From Maribacter litopenaei (GTDB taxonomy: Bacteria > Bacteroidota > Bacteroidia > Flavobacteriales > Flavobacteriaceae), in NCBI RefSeq assembly GCF_025244665.1, contig NZ_CP104205.1, forward strand, positions 3,800,533-3,864,532: a DNA stretch of 64,000 bases. The letters run 5' to 3'. This document shows positions 8,910 to 18,076 of this stretch, one piece after another (positions within the stretch are counted from its first letter, which is position 1; every line of letters starts with the position of its first letter). Position numbers and translations under genes: made by a program. The notes below the pieces were generated by a model. It searched no databases, was not told the DNA's origin, and saw nothing but the letters and a program-made list of their open reading frames with translations.

Positions 8910-9915
8910 TTAGCTATTAACCGCACTGAGGGCTTCTCGTATTTTACCGTCCAATTCATCCAATAATTACGGGTTGTCCAATAATAGGGTTTTGACGGCA
9001 TCCCTACCTTGTCCTAATTTGGTGTCCCCATAACTGAACCAAGAACCACTTTTCTTAATGATTTCATATTCCACACCAAGGTCAATGATTTCTCCCACCT
9101 TGGAGATACCTTCTCCGTACATTATATCGAACTCGGTAGTTCTAAATGGAGGCGCAACCTTATTTTTTACCACTTTTACACGGGTCTTGTTTCCTTGAAT
9201 ATTGCCATCGGTATCTTTGATTTGGGTGGAACGTCTTATGTCTAAACGAACGGAGGCATAAAACTTTAGGGCATTACCACCCGTTGTAGTTTCGGATTTC
9301 CGAACATCACCCCAATTTTCTCTCGCAATTGGTTAATGAAAATAACGGTACATCGAGTCTTGCTAATGGAGCTTGTTAATTTTCTCAAAGCCTGTGACAT
9401 CAATCTTGCATGCAAACCCATCTTAGAATCCCCCATTTCTCCTTCTATTTCACTCTTGGGTGTCAACGCGGCCACAGAATCTACAATTACAATATCAATG
9501 GCACCTGAACGGATCAAATTATCGGCAATTTCCAATGCTTGCTCACCGTTGTCCGGTTGTGATATAATAAGATTGTCAATATCAACCCCTAGTTTTTTGG
9601 CATAAAAACGGTCAAAAGCATGTTCCGCATCTATAAAGGCAGCAATACCTCCTTTTTCTCGGGCCTCTGCAATAGCATGTAAGGTTAGGGTCGTTTTACC
9701 CGAAGATTCCGGCCCATATATTTCAATAACCCTACCTCTAGGGTATCCTCCAACTCCCAAAGCTATATCAAGTCCTAAGGACCTGAAGGAATTACCTCTA
9801 CATCTTCAACAACACTGTCCCCCATCTTCATCACAGTGCCTTTTCCATAGGTCTTATCTAGCTTGTCAAGGGTTAGTTTTAGGGCTTTTAATTTGGCTTC
9901 TTTTTCGGAACTCAT
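8910..9915 (-). CDS. recA: Recombinase RecA, broken by two frameshifts and one nonsense codon
   Basis: RecA forms filaments on single-stranded DNA for strand exchange and SOS induction. The start ([20 protein letters not shown]), Walker [10 protein letters not shown], the conserved FIDAEHAFD, Walker [21 protein letters not shown], and the end ([10 protein letters not shown]) are all present but in different frames. One base is missing near 9781 (PSG then [16 protein letters not shown]), one is missing near 9297 (FGNPE then [15 protein letters not shown]), and GAA has become TAA at 8967-8969 (DNP-stop-LLDELDG). Repairing these gives 335 residues, normal for the family. Three independent lesions in recA, with all motifs retained, point to sequence error. 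Confidence 0.95.
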
Positions 9916-10246
9916 CGTGTATTTTTTAGGAATGCTAAATTAGTGTTTCTTTTCTTAAAAAAGAATATTCACTTTCATTACGCAACCTTTTGTCACTTTT
10001 TCTATCTAATTGAAAAACACGAGTACAAAACATGATTTTGTTCGTTGTTTTTAGTGTCACTGGTTTCAATGGTCATTTCCTTTATATAAACTAACTCAAG
10101 TAATGCTGTGAAGAGGAAAAGCAGGAATGGCCAAATAAAAAGTCCCGATAATTCGGGACTTTTTTTGTGATACATCCATCCCTACCTTCCTAAAGGAATT
10201 TGTATCTTTGCCGCTCAAAATTTGTTAACTTAACTATTAGTATAGC
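9916..10246. other. recA-trhO intergenic region with a terminator-ended segment
   Basis: These 331 bases lie between the divergent recA and trhO genes. The region holds a strong intrinsic terminator near 10141, facing right, with no recognisable gene before it. A TATCTTTG box (10203-10210) lies 37 bases before trhO. The segment 9916-10136 may encode a small RNA that ends at the terminator; I see no conserved RNA family. Confidence 0.4.
10137..10166 (+). terminator. Strong intrinsic terminator in the recA-trhO gap
   Basis: AGTCCCGA (10141-10148) pairs perfectly with TCGGGACT (10153-10160) around a TAAT loop, with A's before and at least seven T's after. No protein gene on the plus strand ends just before it. 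Confidence 0.8.
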
Positions 10247-11278
10247 ATGCAACTGTACAATACCTTAAGTGCAAAGGAAAGAGCTGCCCTTATTGAAGAG
10301 GCGGGTCAAGAACGCTTGACTATATCTTTCTATAAATATGCACACATTGGCAATCCTGCCATTTTTAGAAATCATTTGTTTATACATTGGAACGAATTGG
10401 ACGTATTAGGGCGCATTTATGTAGCCCATGAGGGAATTAATGCCCAATTGTCCGTTCCCGCGGAAAATTTTAGACAGTTCAAGGAATTCTTGGACAGTAT
10501 TACGTTTTTGGAAAATGTTCGTTTGAATATTGCTATAGAACAGGATAACATGTCCTTCCTAAAATTAAAGGTAAAGATCCGGCAAAAGATCCTGGCCGAT
10601 GGTCTTAACGACAAGACCTTTGACGTAACGAACAAAGGGGTCCATGTAAATGCAGAGAAATTCAATGAACTTATCGAAGACCCGGATACGGTGTTGGTAG
10701 ATATGAGAAACCATTATGAAAGTGAAATAGGACATTTTAAAAATGCCATTACCCCTGATGTGGATACTTTTCGAGACTCCCTTGATATTATAGAAAGGGA
10801 CTTACATAATCATAAAGAGGATAAGAAATTGGTCATGTACTGCACAGGAGGTATCCGTTGTGAAAAGGCCAGCGCCTATTACAAACACAAAGGTTTTAAA
10901 CAAGTATACCAATTGGAGGGTGGCATTATTGAATATGCAAGACAAGTGGAGCAGCAGAAGCTTGAGAACAAGTTTGTAGGCAAGAATTTTGTTTTCGACC
11001 ATAGAAGAGGCGAACGGATAAGTGATCATATCATTTCTCAATGTCACCAATGTGGAGAACCCTGCGACGATCATGTAAACTGCGCCAACGAGGCCTGTCA
11101 TCTTTTATTCATACAATGTAAAAAGTGTGCCGAAAAAATGAACAATTGTTGTTCTGATCATTGCATGGAAATCCATGCATTACCGTATGAGGAACAAAAA
11201 GCATTAAGAAAGGGCAAGGTCGTTAGCAATAAGATTTTTAAAAAGGGCAGATCGGAAGTCCTAAAGTTCAAGAGGTAA
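10247..11278 (+). CDS. trhO: tRNA uridine-34 hydroxylase TrhO (YceA, rhodanese family)
   Basis: TrhO makes 5-hydroxyuridine at wobble position 34 of certain tRNAs in an oxygen-dependent reaction. The 343-residue chain has the family N-terminal domain (LYNTLSAKERAALIEEAGQE) with the GRIYVAHEGINAQLSVP segment. A rhodanese domain (VLVDMRNHYESEIGHF, then MYCTGGIRCEKASAYYKHKG) carries the catalytic Cys199. A C-terminal Cys-rich part (HQCGEPCDDHVNC, CKKCAEKMNNCCSDHC) probably binds zinc. The gene is intact and of normal length. It stands alone, with its own -7-like box upstream. Confidence 0.93.
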   Translation: MQLYNTLSAKERAALIEEAGQERLTISFYKYAHIGNPAIFRNHLFIHWNELDVLGRIYVAHEGINAQLSVPAENFRQFKEFLDSITFLENVRLNIAIEQDNMSFLKLKVKIRQKILADGLNDKTFDVTNKGVHVNAEKFNELIEDPDTVLVDMRNHYESEIGHFKNAITPDVDTFRDSLDIIERDLHNHKEDKKLVMYCTGGIRCEKASAYYKHKGFKQVYQLEGGIIEYARQVEQQKLENKFVGKNFVFDHRRGERISDHIISQCHQCGEPCDDHVNCANEACHLLFIQCKKCAEKMNNCCSDHCMEIHALPYEEQKALRKGKVVSNKIFKKGRSEVLKFKR

Positions 11279-11431
11279 TCCCTAAGCGCTAGCCTTTGAT
11301 TTTGTATTCCACCTTTATTGCGAATAAAGAGCACTTTTTTTCGCACATAATTTCATTATCTTTACAAGAAGATTTTTTATAAACCTAGTTTGGGGAATCC
11401 TTTGGGATTTTGCCAAATCAATATATAAAAT

Positions 11432-12613
11432 ATGGGTTGTAGTAGTTGTTCTACCGGTAAGGATGGACAACCAAAGGGATGCAAGAATAACGGTACTTGC
11501 GGTACAGATGGTTGCAATAAATTAACTGTTTTTGATTGGCTTTCAAATATGTCGCTTCCCAGCGGAGAGCGTCCATTTGATTATGTAGAGGTGCGTTTTA
11601 AAAACAGTAGAAAAGAATTCTTCAAAAATACGGAAAACCTTACCCTTTCTATTGGGGATGTAGTCGCCACTCAAGCGCAAGCGGGGCATGACATCGGTAT
11701 GGTCACACTTACAGGTGAGCTAGTACGTGTGCAGATGAAACGAAAGAAAATAGATCCTGCAAAGGAAGAACTCCCAAAAATCTACAGAAAGGCCACTCAA
11801 AAAGACATTGATATTTGGCAAAAATGTAGGAACCGGGAAGAAGAGATAAAAAAGCGGTTCAGGGAAATCGCCATCATATTGAAGCTACAAATGAAGATTT
11901 CCGATGTTGAGTTTCAGGGTGATGGTTCCAAAGCCACATTCTATTATACCGCTGAGGACCGAGTGGACTTTCGTCAATTGATAAAGGATATGGCCAAGGC
12001 CTTTGGTATTCGAATAGAAATGCGACAGATTGGTTACAGACAGGAAGCGCAGCGATTAGGCGGTATCGGGTCTTGCGGAAGGGAATTATGCTGCTCCACA
12101 TGGCTTACAGATTTTAGGTCTGTAAGTACATCGGCCGCGCGGTATCAACAACTTTCCCTTAATCCTCAAAAATTGGCAGGACAATGTGGCAAACTAAAGT
12201 GCTGTCTCAATTATGAATTAGATGTCTATTTGGACGCCCTAAAGGATTTCCCCGCTCAGGACAGCAAGCTACTCACCGAAAAAGGGCTTGCCTTCTGCCA
12301 AAAAACGGATATTTTTAAAGAGCTGCTATGGTTTTCCTATAAGGACGAACCGGCCAATTGGCATGTGCTTTCCAAAGACCAAGTGAACGAAATCTTGGAA
12401 AAGAACAGGAAGAAGGAAAAAGTTCCAAGCCTTGAAGTTTATGCGGCGGACAATATAACAGAGGAAAAGGTAGTTTTTGAAAATGTAGTGGGTCAAGATA
12501 GCCTTACAAGATTTGATCGGCCAAAGAAAAAATCCAAGGGCAATAGGAACCGCAATAGAAATAAGAACACAAATAAGAACAGAAAACGAAATAGGAGCAA
12601 AAACAATGCGTAG
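11432..12613 (+). CDS. ricT: PSP1-domain protein, RicT/YaaT-like
   Basis: This 393-residue protein carries the PSP1 C-terminal domain. It has two paired-cysteine motifs, GSCGRELCCSTWL and GQCGKLKCCLNYE, and an N-terminal Cys-rich start (MGCSSCSTGKDGQPKGCKNN). In Bacillus the relative RicT is part of an Fe-S protein complex that stimulates RNase Y-dependent mRNA processing; a similar role here is inference. The C-terminal 30 residues are a low-complexity Asn/Arg/Lys tail that probably binds nucleic acid. The stop codon overlaps the gldH start by 8 bases, so the two genes are translationally linked and co-transcribed. Confidence 0.85.
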   Translation: MGCSSCSTGKDGQPKGCKNNGTCGTDGCNKLTVFDWLSNMSLPSGERPFDYVEVRFKNSRKEFFKNTENLTLSIGDVVATQAQAGHDIGMVTLTGELVRVQMKRKKIDPAKEELPKIYRKATQKDIDIWQKCRNREEEIKKRFREIAIILKLQMKISDVEFQGDGSKATFYYTAEDRVDFRQLIKDMAKAFGIRIEMRQIGYRQEAQRLGGIGSCGRELCCSTWLTDFRSVSTSAARYQQLSLNPQKLAGQCGKLKCCLNYELDVYLDALKDFPAQDSKLLTEKGLAFCQKTDIFKELLWFSYKDEPANWHVLSKDQVNEILEKNRKKEKVPSLEVYAADNITEEKVVFENVVGQDSLTRFDRPKKKSKGNRNRNRNKNTNKNRKRNRSKNNA

Positions 12614-13091
12614 CTATATTTTTTTAGTGTTTACCATTGCCTTTCTCTCTTCATGTAATACCAATGTGGTAACCTCTGAATATAAGAGCCTAAATGGGGC
12701 GGTTTGGAACAAGGACGAAATTCTACAGTTCAATTTTTCAAAATTGGATACAGTTCAGGCATACCACATGTTCATTAATGTGCGAAATGACGATACTTTC
12801 CCGTATAGCAACTTGTTTTTGATTACTTCCCTTAGTACCCCTGATGGTGAAGTACTTCAGGATACTTTGGAATACAACATGGCATTGCGAGATGGAACTT
12901 GGTTGGGAAAAGGATCAGGAAGTTTAAAGGAAAACAAATTATGGTATAAAGAAAACATCGTTTTTCCCACTTCTGGCGTATATACCTTAGAAGTTTCGCA
13001 TGCAATGCGAAAAAATGGTAATGTTCAAGGTGTGATTTCTTTGGAAGGTATTACCGATGTCGGTCTTGAAATAACAAAAAGTAATCCTTAG
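12606..13091 (+). CDS. gldH: Gliding motility lipoprotein GldH
   Basis: GldH is a lipoprotein required for gliding motility in flavobacteria. The 161-residue product has a lipoprotein signal with the lipobox LSSC (Cys17), then the family sequence (YKSLNGAVWNKDEILQFNFS, NVRNDDTFPYSNLFLITSLS). A long overlapping frame runs upstream, but the ATG at 12606 is chosen because it puts the signal peptide at the N-terminus. It overlaps the PSP1 gene by 8 bases and is followed 4 bases later by the penicillin-binding protein gene, an order I recall from other flavobacteria. The gene is intact. Confidence 0.88.
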   Translation: MRSYIFLVFTIAFLSSCNTNVVTSEYKSLNGAVWNKDEILQFNFSKLDTVQAYHMFINVRNDDTFPYSNLFLITSLSTPDGEVLQDTLEYNMALRDGTWLGKGSGSLKENKLWYKENIVFPTSGVYTLEVSHAMRKNGNVQGVISLEGITDVGLEITKSNP

Positions 13092-13095
13092 GCTC

Positions 13096-15439
13096 ATGGC
13101 AAAAACGGTAAAAAAGAAAAGTGAAACAAGCTTTTCCAAATATATCAAATGGTTCTCGGATACTGTTTGCATCCGGAGTGGCGTTCGTTGCTCTTATCTT
13201 TCTCTCGGCCTCATGGGGTTTCTTTGGAGAACTGCCACCCTATGAGTATTTGGAAAACCCACAAACCAATTTGGCCTCACAAATTATCTCTTCCGATGGT
13301 GAGCTCTTGGGAAAATTTTATTTGGACGATAACCGTACGGATGTAAAGTATGAGGATTTACCGGAGAATTTGGTAAACGCCTTGGTGGCCACAGAGGATG
13401 CTAGGTTTCAGGACCATTCCGGTATTGATTTTAGAGGAACTGTACGGGCTTTTTTCTTTTTGGGAACCAGGGGAGGTGCAAGTACTATAAGTCAGCAATT
13501 GGCCGAGACAGCTTTTTGTGGGTGTTCGATCCAGGAGCAAATTAGATGCATTAAAACAAAAAGTAAAGGAATGGGTGTTGGCCACTCGGTTGGAGCGAAG
13601 CTACACCAAAGAGGAAATCATAAGTATGTATTTTAATATTTATGATTTTGGAAACAATGCCGATGGTATCCGTTCCGCGGCGAGAATATATTTTGGCAAG
13701 GAGCCCAAAGATTTAAAAATTGAGGAATCAGCCATGTTGGTGGGGATGTTCAAAAATTCCTCGCTCTTCAATCCCTTGAGAAGGGAACAAATGGTGAAAG
13801 ACCGCAGGGATGTTGTTTTGTCACAAATGGCGAAATACGATTATATTACTGAGCGGGAGAAAGATTCCCTGCAGGCCCTAAAAATGGATATTAATTACAA
13901 CCCTGAGAACCATAGGGAAGGGCTGGCCACGTATTTTAGAATGTACCTTCAGCGTTTTATGAAGGATTGGATTGACAATAATCCTAAACCCGCCTTACCA
14001 GGGGAACGTGATAAATGGAATATCTACTTAGATGGCCTAAAGATTTATACTACCATAGATTCCAAAATGCAGGCGAATGCAGAGGAGGCCGTATATGCCC
14101 ATATGGCCAATCTTCAAGCGGAATTTTTTAATCAGAATACCAAAGAGAGAAATGCAACAACCCCGTTCTCAGACATTACACCGGAAGAAACGGAGAATAT
14201 CATGGAACGTGCCATGAAAAATTCGGATCGGTGGAGGGAAATGAAGGCCGCTGGTAAATCTGAAGAAGAAATAAGAAATTCCTTTTCCCAAAAAACAGAG
14301 ATGACGGTTTTTGATTGGAAAAGCGAAACTAGGGAAAAGGACACTATTATGACGCCATTAGATTCCATTAGATATTACAAAACTTTTTTAAGGGCGGCCA
14401 TGATGTCCATGGAGCCTCAAACTGGCCACGTAAAGGCTTGGGTAGGAGGCATCAATTACAAACATTTTCAATATGACAATGTGATTCAAGGGGCTAGACA
14501 GGTAGGATCTACGTTTAAGCCTTTTGTGTATGCTGCGGCCATTGATCAATTACGCCTATCGCCTTGTGAAAAATTGCCGGACACCCAATATTGTATTGAA
14601 GCTGGTAAACATGGCAATATGGAAGCATGGTGCCCACGAAACTCCGATTTTAAGTATACAGGGGAAGAAATGACCCTAAAACATGCCCTGGCCAATTCAG
14701 TGAACACTGTAACAGCGCAATTAATTGATAAAGTGGACCGAAATCAGTAGTCGCCATCGCCAAAAACTTGGGAATGTCAGGCGATGTTCCTGAAGTACCT
14801 TCTATTGCCTTGGGTACTTTGGATGCCAATATTTATGATATGGTAGGGGCCTATGGTGCTTTTGCGAACCAGGGAGTGTATGTAAAACCCGTTATGGTAA
14901 CGAGAATTGAGGATAAAAATGGAACGGTACTTTACGAATATGTTCCTGAAACTAAAGATGTCTTAAGTAAGGAAGTATCATACGCTATGATCGATTTAAT
15001 GAAAGGCGTAACTCAAGGAGGGTCTGGAACGCGATTAAGACATTCCTACAATAAAAACAATACGGTTTATAAAGAAATTATCACTGGGTATCCGTATGAA
15101 TTGACCAATCCTATTGCCGGTAAAACAGGAACCACACAAAACAATAGTGATGGTTGGTTTATGGGTATGGTTCCCAATTTGGTCACTGGTGTTTGGGTAG
15201 GCGGTGAAGAGCGTTCCATCCATTTTAAAAATATCCTCTATGGTCAAGGTGCTTCTATGGCATTACCCATTTGGGGTTTGTATATGAAAAAGAATTATGA
15301 GAATGAGGATCTAGGGGTATCCAAAGATGATTTCGAAGAACCGGAGGACATGACTATCATAACGGATTGTACCGAGTTTGTGGATGATCAGCAAAAGGAT
15401 TTAGAAATTGAGGATGACTTGGATGATCTAGATTTTTAA
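13096..15439 (+). CDS. mrcA: Class A penicillin-binding protein (transglycosylase/transpeptidase), three frameshifts
   Basis: This bifunctional enzyme polymerises glycan strands and cross-links peptides of peptidoglycan. After a basic cytoplasmic start (MAKTVKKKSETSFSKYIKWF) and one TM helix comes the GT51 transglycosylase domain, with EDARFQDHSGIDFRGTVRAF and GGASTISQQLA. The transpeptidase domain has the serine motif STFK (in GSTFKPF), SVN (in ANSVNTV) and KTGTT. Frames change near 13155 (+1), 13505 (+1, at QQLA to QLFVGVR) and 14742 (-1, at LIDKV). Repair gives 780 residues. The C-terminus is very acidic (EIEDDLDDLDF). It is co-transcribed with gldH and followed by a terminator. Confidence 0.92.
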
Positions 15440-15465
15440 GAAAAGGAAACAGGTATTAAATTTTA

Positions 15466-15495
15466 AAAAAGCCCCGGTAATGACTGGGGCTTTTT
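15466..15495 (+). terminator. Terminator after the penicillin-binding protein gene
   Basis: GCCCCGGT (15471-15478) pairs with ACTGGGGC (15483-15490), with one G-T pair and a 4-base loop. It is flanked by A and T runs 30 bases after the stop codon. Confidence 0.8.
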
Positions 15496-15548
15496 ATTTT
15501 TTTCAATTTAAAAGCGTTATTTTAGTAATATGACATTTAAAGGTTGGT

Positions 15549-16250
15549 ATGATTAGAAAAACGGTATCAAATGTTGAAGAGGCTCTAAAAGGTGTAAAGG
15601 ATGGAATGACCTTTATGCTTGGGGGATTTGGATTATGCGGAATCCCTGAAAAAGCAATTGCAGAGTTAGTAAGATTGGGTATAAAGGATATCACTTGTAT
15701 TTCCAATAATGCTGGCGTAGATGATTTTGGGTTGGGACTCTTGCTTCAGAAACATCAAGTAAAAAAAATGATTTCTTCCTATGTAGGTGAGAATGACGAG
15801 TTTGAAAGACAAATGCTCAGTGGGGAATTGGAAGTGGAGTTAACCCCACAAGGAACCTTAGCCGAAAAGTGTAGGGCAGCTCAGGGAGGTTTCCCTGCAT
15901 TTTTTACGCCTGCAGGCTATGGTACCGAAGTAGCGGAGGGTAAGGAGACTAGGGAGTTTAATGGTAAAATGTATGTGTTGGAAGAGGCCTTTAAAGCGGA
16001 CTTTGCCTTTGTAAAAGCATGGAAGGGGGATGAGGCCGGCAACCTAATTTTTAAAGGAACCGCAAGAAACTTTAATCCGTGTATGTGCGGTGCTGCTGGT
16101 ATAACCGTAGCTGAGGTGGAGGAATTGTTGCCCGCCGGTTCCTTAGACCCTAATCAGATTCATGTACCTGGAATTTTCGTTCAGCGAATATTTAAAGGGG
16201 AAGGGTATGAAAAACGAATTGAACAAAGAACCGTAAGAAAAAGAGCATAA
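15549..16250 (+). CDS. scoA: 3-oxoacid CoA-transferase subunit A
   Basis: With the next gene this forms succinyl-CoA:3-ketoacid CoA-transferase, which moves CoA between succinate and acetoacetate in ketone-body or branched-chain breakdown. The 233-residue chain has the subunit A features: [20 protein letters not shown] near the N-terminus, then [20 protein letters not shown] and [20 protein letters not shown] in the middle, and [20 protein letters not shown]. It is intact and lies 2 bases upstream of subunit B. A terminator upstream sets it apart from the murein gene. Confidence 0.92.
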   Translation: MIRKTVSNVEEALKGVKDGMTFMLGGFGLCGIPEKAIAELVRLGIKDITCISNNAGVDDFGLGLLLQKHQVKKMISSYVGENDEFERQMLSGELEVELTPQGTLAEKCRAAQGGFPAFFTPAGYGTEVAEGKETREFNGKMYVLEEAFKADFAFVKAWKGDEAGNLIFKGTARNFNPCMCGAAGITVAEVEELLPAGSLDPNQIHVPGIFVQRIFKGEGYEKRIEQRTVRKRA

Positions 16251-16252
16251 AA

Positions 16253-16910
16253 ATGTTGGATAAAAACGGAATTGCTAAAAGAATTGCAATGGAGGTCAAG
16301 GATGGCTATTACGTTAATCTAGGTATTGGCATACCCACTTTGGTGGCAAACTTCGTACGAGACGATATCAGTGTAGAGTTTCAGAGTGAAAATGGTGTAT
16401 TGGGCATGGGCCCCTTTCCTTTTGAAGGAGAGGAGGATGCCGACATAATCAATGCCGGTAAGCAAACCATTACTACATTGCCGGGAGCCTCCTTTTTTGA
16501 TTCTGCAACTAGCTTTTCTATGATACGGGGCAAACATGTTGACCTTACCATTTTAGGTGCTATGGAAGTAGCGGAAAATGGGGATATTGCCAATTGGAAA
16601 ATTCCCGGAAAAATGGTCAAAGGAATGGGTGGGGCCATGGATTTGGTATCTTCGGCGGAGGATATTATCGTGGCGATGATGCATACCAATCGGGCAGGTG
16701 AATCCAAATTGTTAAAAAGGTGTACCCTTCCACTTACTGGAGTAAAGTGTGTAAAAAAGATAGTGACGAACCTTGCGGTTATTGAGATTGATCCTGAGGG
16801 CTTTATCTTACTGGAGCGTGCCCCAGGGGTATCGGTTGCGGATATAAAAGCGGCAACCGAAGGTACATTGATTGTTGAAGGGGACATTCCGAGAAATGGA
16901 CATATCCTAA
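16253..16910 (+). CDS. scoB: 3-oxoacid CoA-transferase subunit B, frameshifted at the end
   Basis: This catalytic subunit carries the glutamate that forms the acyl-CoA thioester, in SENGVLGMGP near residue 45. The N-terminus YYVNLGIGIPTLVANFV and the segment GGAMDLVSSAEDIIVAMMHT are typical. The raw frame runs to 16999, giving an odd tail after GDIP. Removing one extra A near 16892 gives GDIPEMDIS and a TAA at 16908-16910, for 218 residues, the usual size. The downstream raw extension should therefore be ignored. Confidence 0.92.
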
Positions 16911-17068
16911 TAAACCTAGGTCGCATTTCATCCATTAATTATACACTTCATTTTATTCACAACATTCGGGATAACTTCACAACAATAATGCGGTTTTAAG
17001 TAGACTATGTGCATATCTTTACGATATCGATATAAATAACCCAAAGTAAAAGCAAAACTTAACCTAAA
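16911..17068. other. Short intergenic stretch after scoB
   Basis: No gene is seen between the repaired scoB stop and the candidate small gene at 17069. The stretch is AT-rich. Together with the next entries it covers the 500-base interval to 17419. Confidence 0.4.
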
Positions 17069-17174
17069 ATGGATACCCAAAATTACATCCCCGAGAGAAG
17101 AAAAAGTGCAAGTATACCATAATGATTTTTTTAGTGGTTTTGTGCGATTGACAAAAAAGCTATTCATGCTATAG
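17069..17174 (+). CDS. Candidate small basic protein with its own terminator
   Basis: An ATG at 17069 opens MDTQNYIPE, and after removing one extra base in the AG-rich run near 17100 the frame continues EEKVQVYHNDFFSGFVRLTK to a TAG at 17172-17174. This is a product of about 34 residues. A strong terminator starts 20 bases later. The case rests on the natural look of the joined sequence and the terminator, and on the high indel rate elsewhere in the window. I know no family for it. Confidence 0.35.
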
Positions 17175-17193
17175 TCGATACCAAAAGAATACA

Positions 17194-17226
17194 AAAGAGC
17201 AACTCCCCCAGGTTGCTCTTTTTTTA
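17194..17226 (+). terminator. Intrinsic terminator
   Basis: AAAGAGCAAC (17194-17203) pairs perfectly with GTTGCTCTTT (17212-17221) around an 8-base loop, followed by a run of T's. Confidence 0.85.
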
Positions 17227-17418
17227 TGCTCTAAAATCACCTTTTGTTCAAAGGAGATAAACTTAATATAGCCACAGAATTACCGAAAGGTAGATTTAAC
17301 TTAATTCACAACATGTCATTAGGTTTTCGCCACAATTATTAAAATGTAAGAAAAAGATTACATATTATTGAAGGGAAGTTTAAAGAGAATTCCAAATCAC
17401 TCAAAAACTTAACCTACT

Positions 17419-17954
17419 ATGAAATCTTTATGGAGTTATCTTATACTACTCATATTGGTGGTTTCCTGTTCCAAAATTGAGATTAACAATGATCCCGTGA
17501 TAGGAATATGGAAGAATAATGTCAAATCTGCAACCAATAGCAATCAACTGGTGGTGGATCAAGAAGAATGGATTTTTAACGATGTATATCTTGGAAGGTT
17601 TCAAGGCTACAAAAAGGGAGAGATTGCTTTTTTTACAGATTTCAAGTGGGCTTTTGATGGAGAGAGGTATACCATTTCATATCCTGGTACAGATTTTCCG
17701 AGAGGTAAAGGTCATAATGGTCAAGGAGGATGGAATGATATATTTGAACCATTTAACCGGAAAACCCTTTGCAATTAGGCAAAATTGAAAATATAATATT
17801 TGTTCAAACCCATATGTAACCGACATATTTTCAATCACAGATGAATCCAAACAAGTTCTAATGGAAGATTCAAAATCCCATTTGGCATTTTTCACCACAG
17901 GATTTTTATGGCTTAAATGCTGTTTTCATTTTCAAAAGAACGGCCAAAACCTAG
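17419..17954 (+). CDS. Putative lipoprotein, lipocalin-like, heavily frameshifted
   Basis: The start MKSLWSYLILLILVVSC is a clear lipoprotein signal (Cys17), then VIGIWKNN, which recalls lipocalin-like proteins. The raw frame ends at 17778, but coding character continues. REVKVIMVKEDGMIYLNHLT is read after one extra base near 17697. NPLQLGKIENIIFVQTH follows another extra base near 17764. VTDIFSITDESKQVLMEDSK follows a lost base near 17816, and FYGLNAVFIFKRTAKT follows an extra base near 17900. The TAG at 17952-17954 then falls 3 bases before a perfect terminator, which supports the reconstruction (177 residues). Function is unknown. Confidence 0.55.
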
Positions 17955-17956
17955 AG

Positions 17957-17985
17957 AAGGAGCAAAGAGATTTGCTCCTTTTTTA
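17957..17985 (+). terminator. Intrinsic terminator after the lipocalin-like lipoprotein
   Basis: AAGGAGCAAA (17957-17966) pairs perfectly with TTTGCTCCTT (17971-17980) around a GAGA tetraloop, followed by T's. Confidence 0.85.
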
Positions 17986-18076
17986 TTTACTGGCCAATAT
18001 AGATATACCTTTAAATATGCCTATTTTTATAGTTACATACTAACCTGTATAATTCAAATTAAACATTCTCAATTCC

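Noticed and set aside
8910..9915. recA and others as genuine pseudogenes
   Set aside because: All motifs survive and lengths are right after one-base repair. Essential genes are equally affected, so decay is not the best explanation.
13500..13520. Programmed frameshifting in the PBP gene
   Set aside because: No slippery heptamer with pseudoknot is evident, three frame changes occur in the same gene, and similar breaks occur in many unrelated genes.
17861..18043. ORF running through a terminator
   Set aside because: It spans the perfect stem at 17957-17980 and contains the tail of the upstream lipoprotein in another frame.
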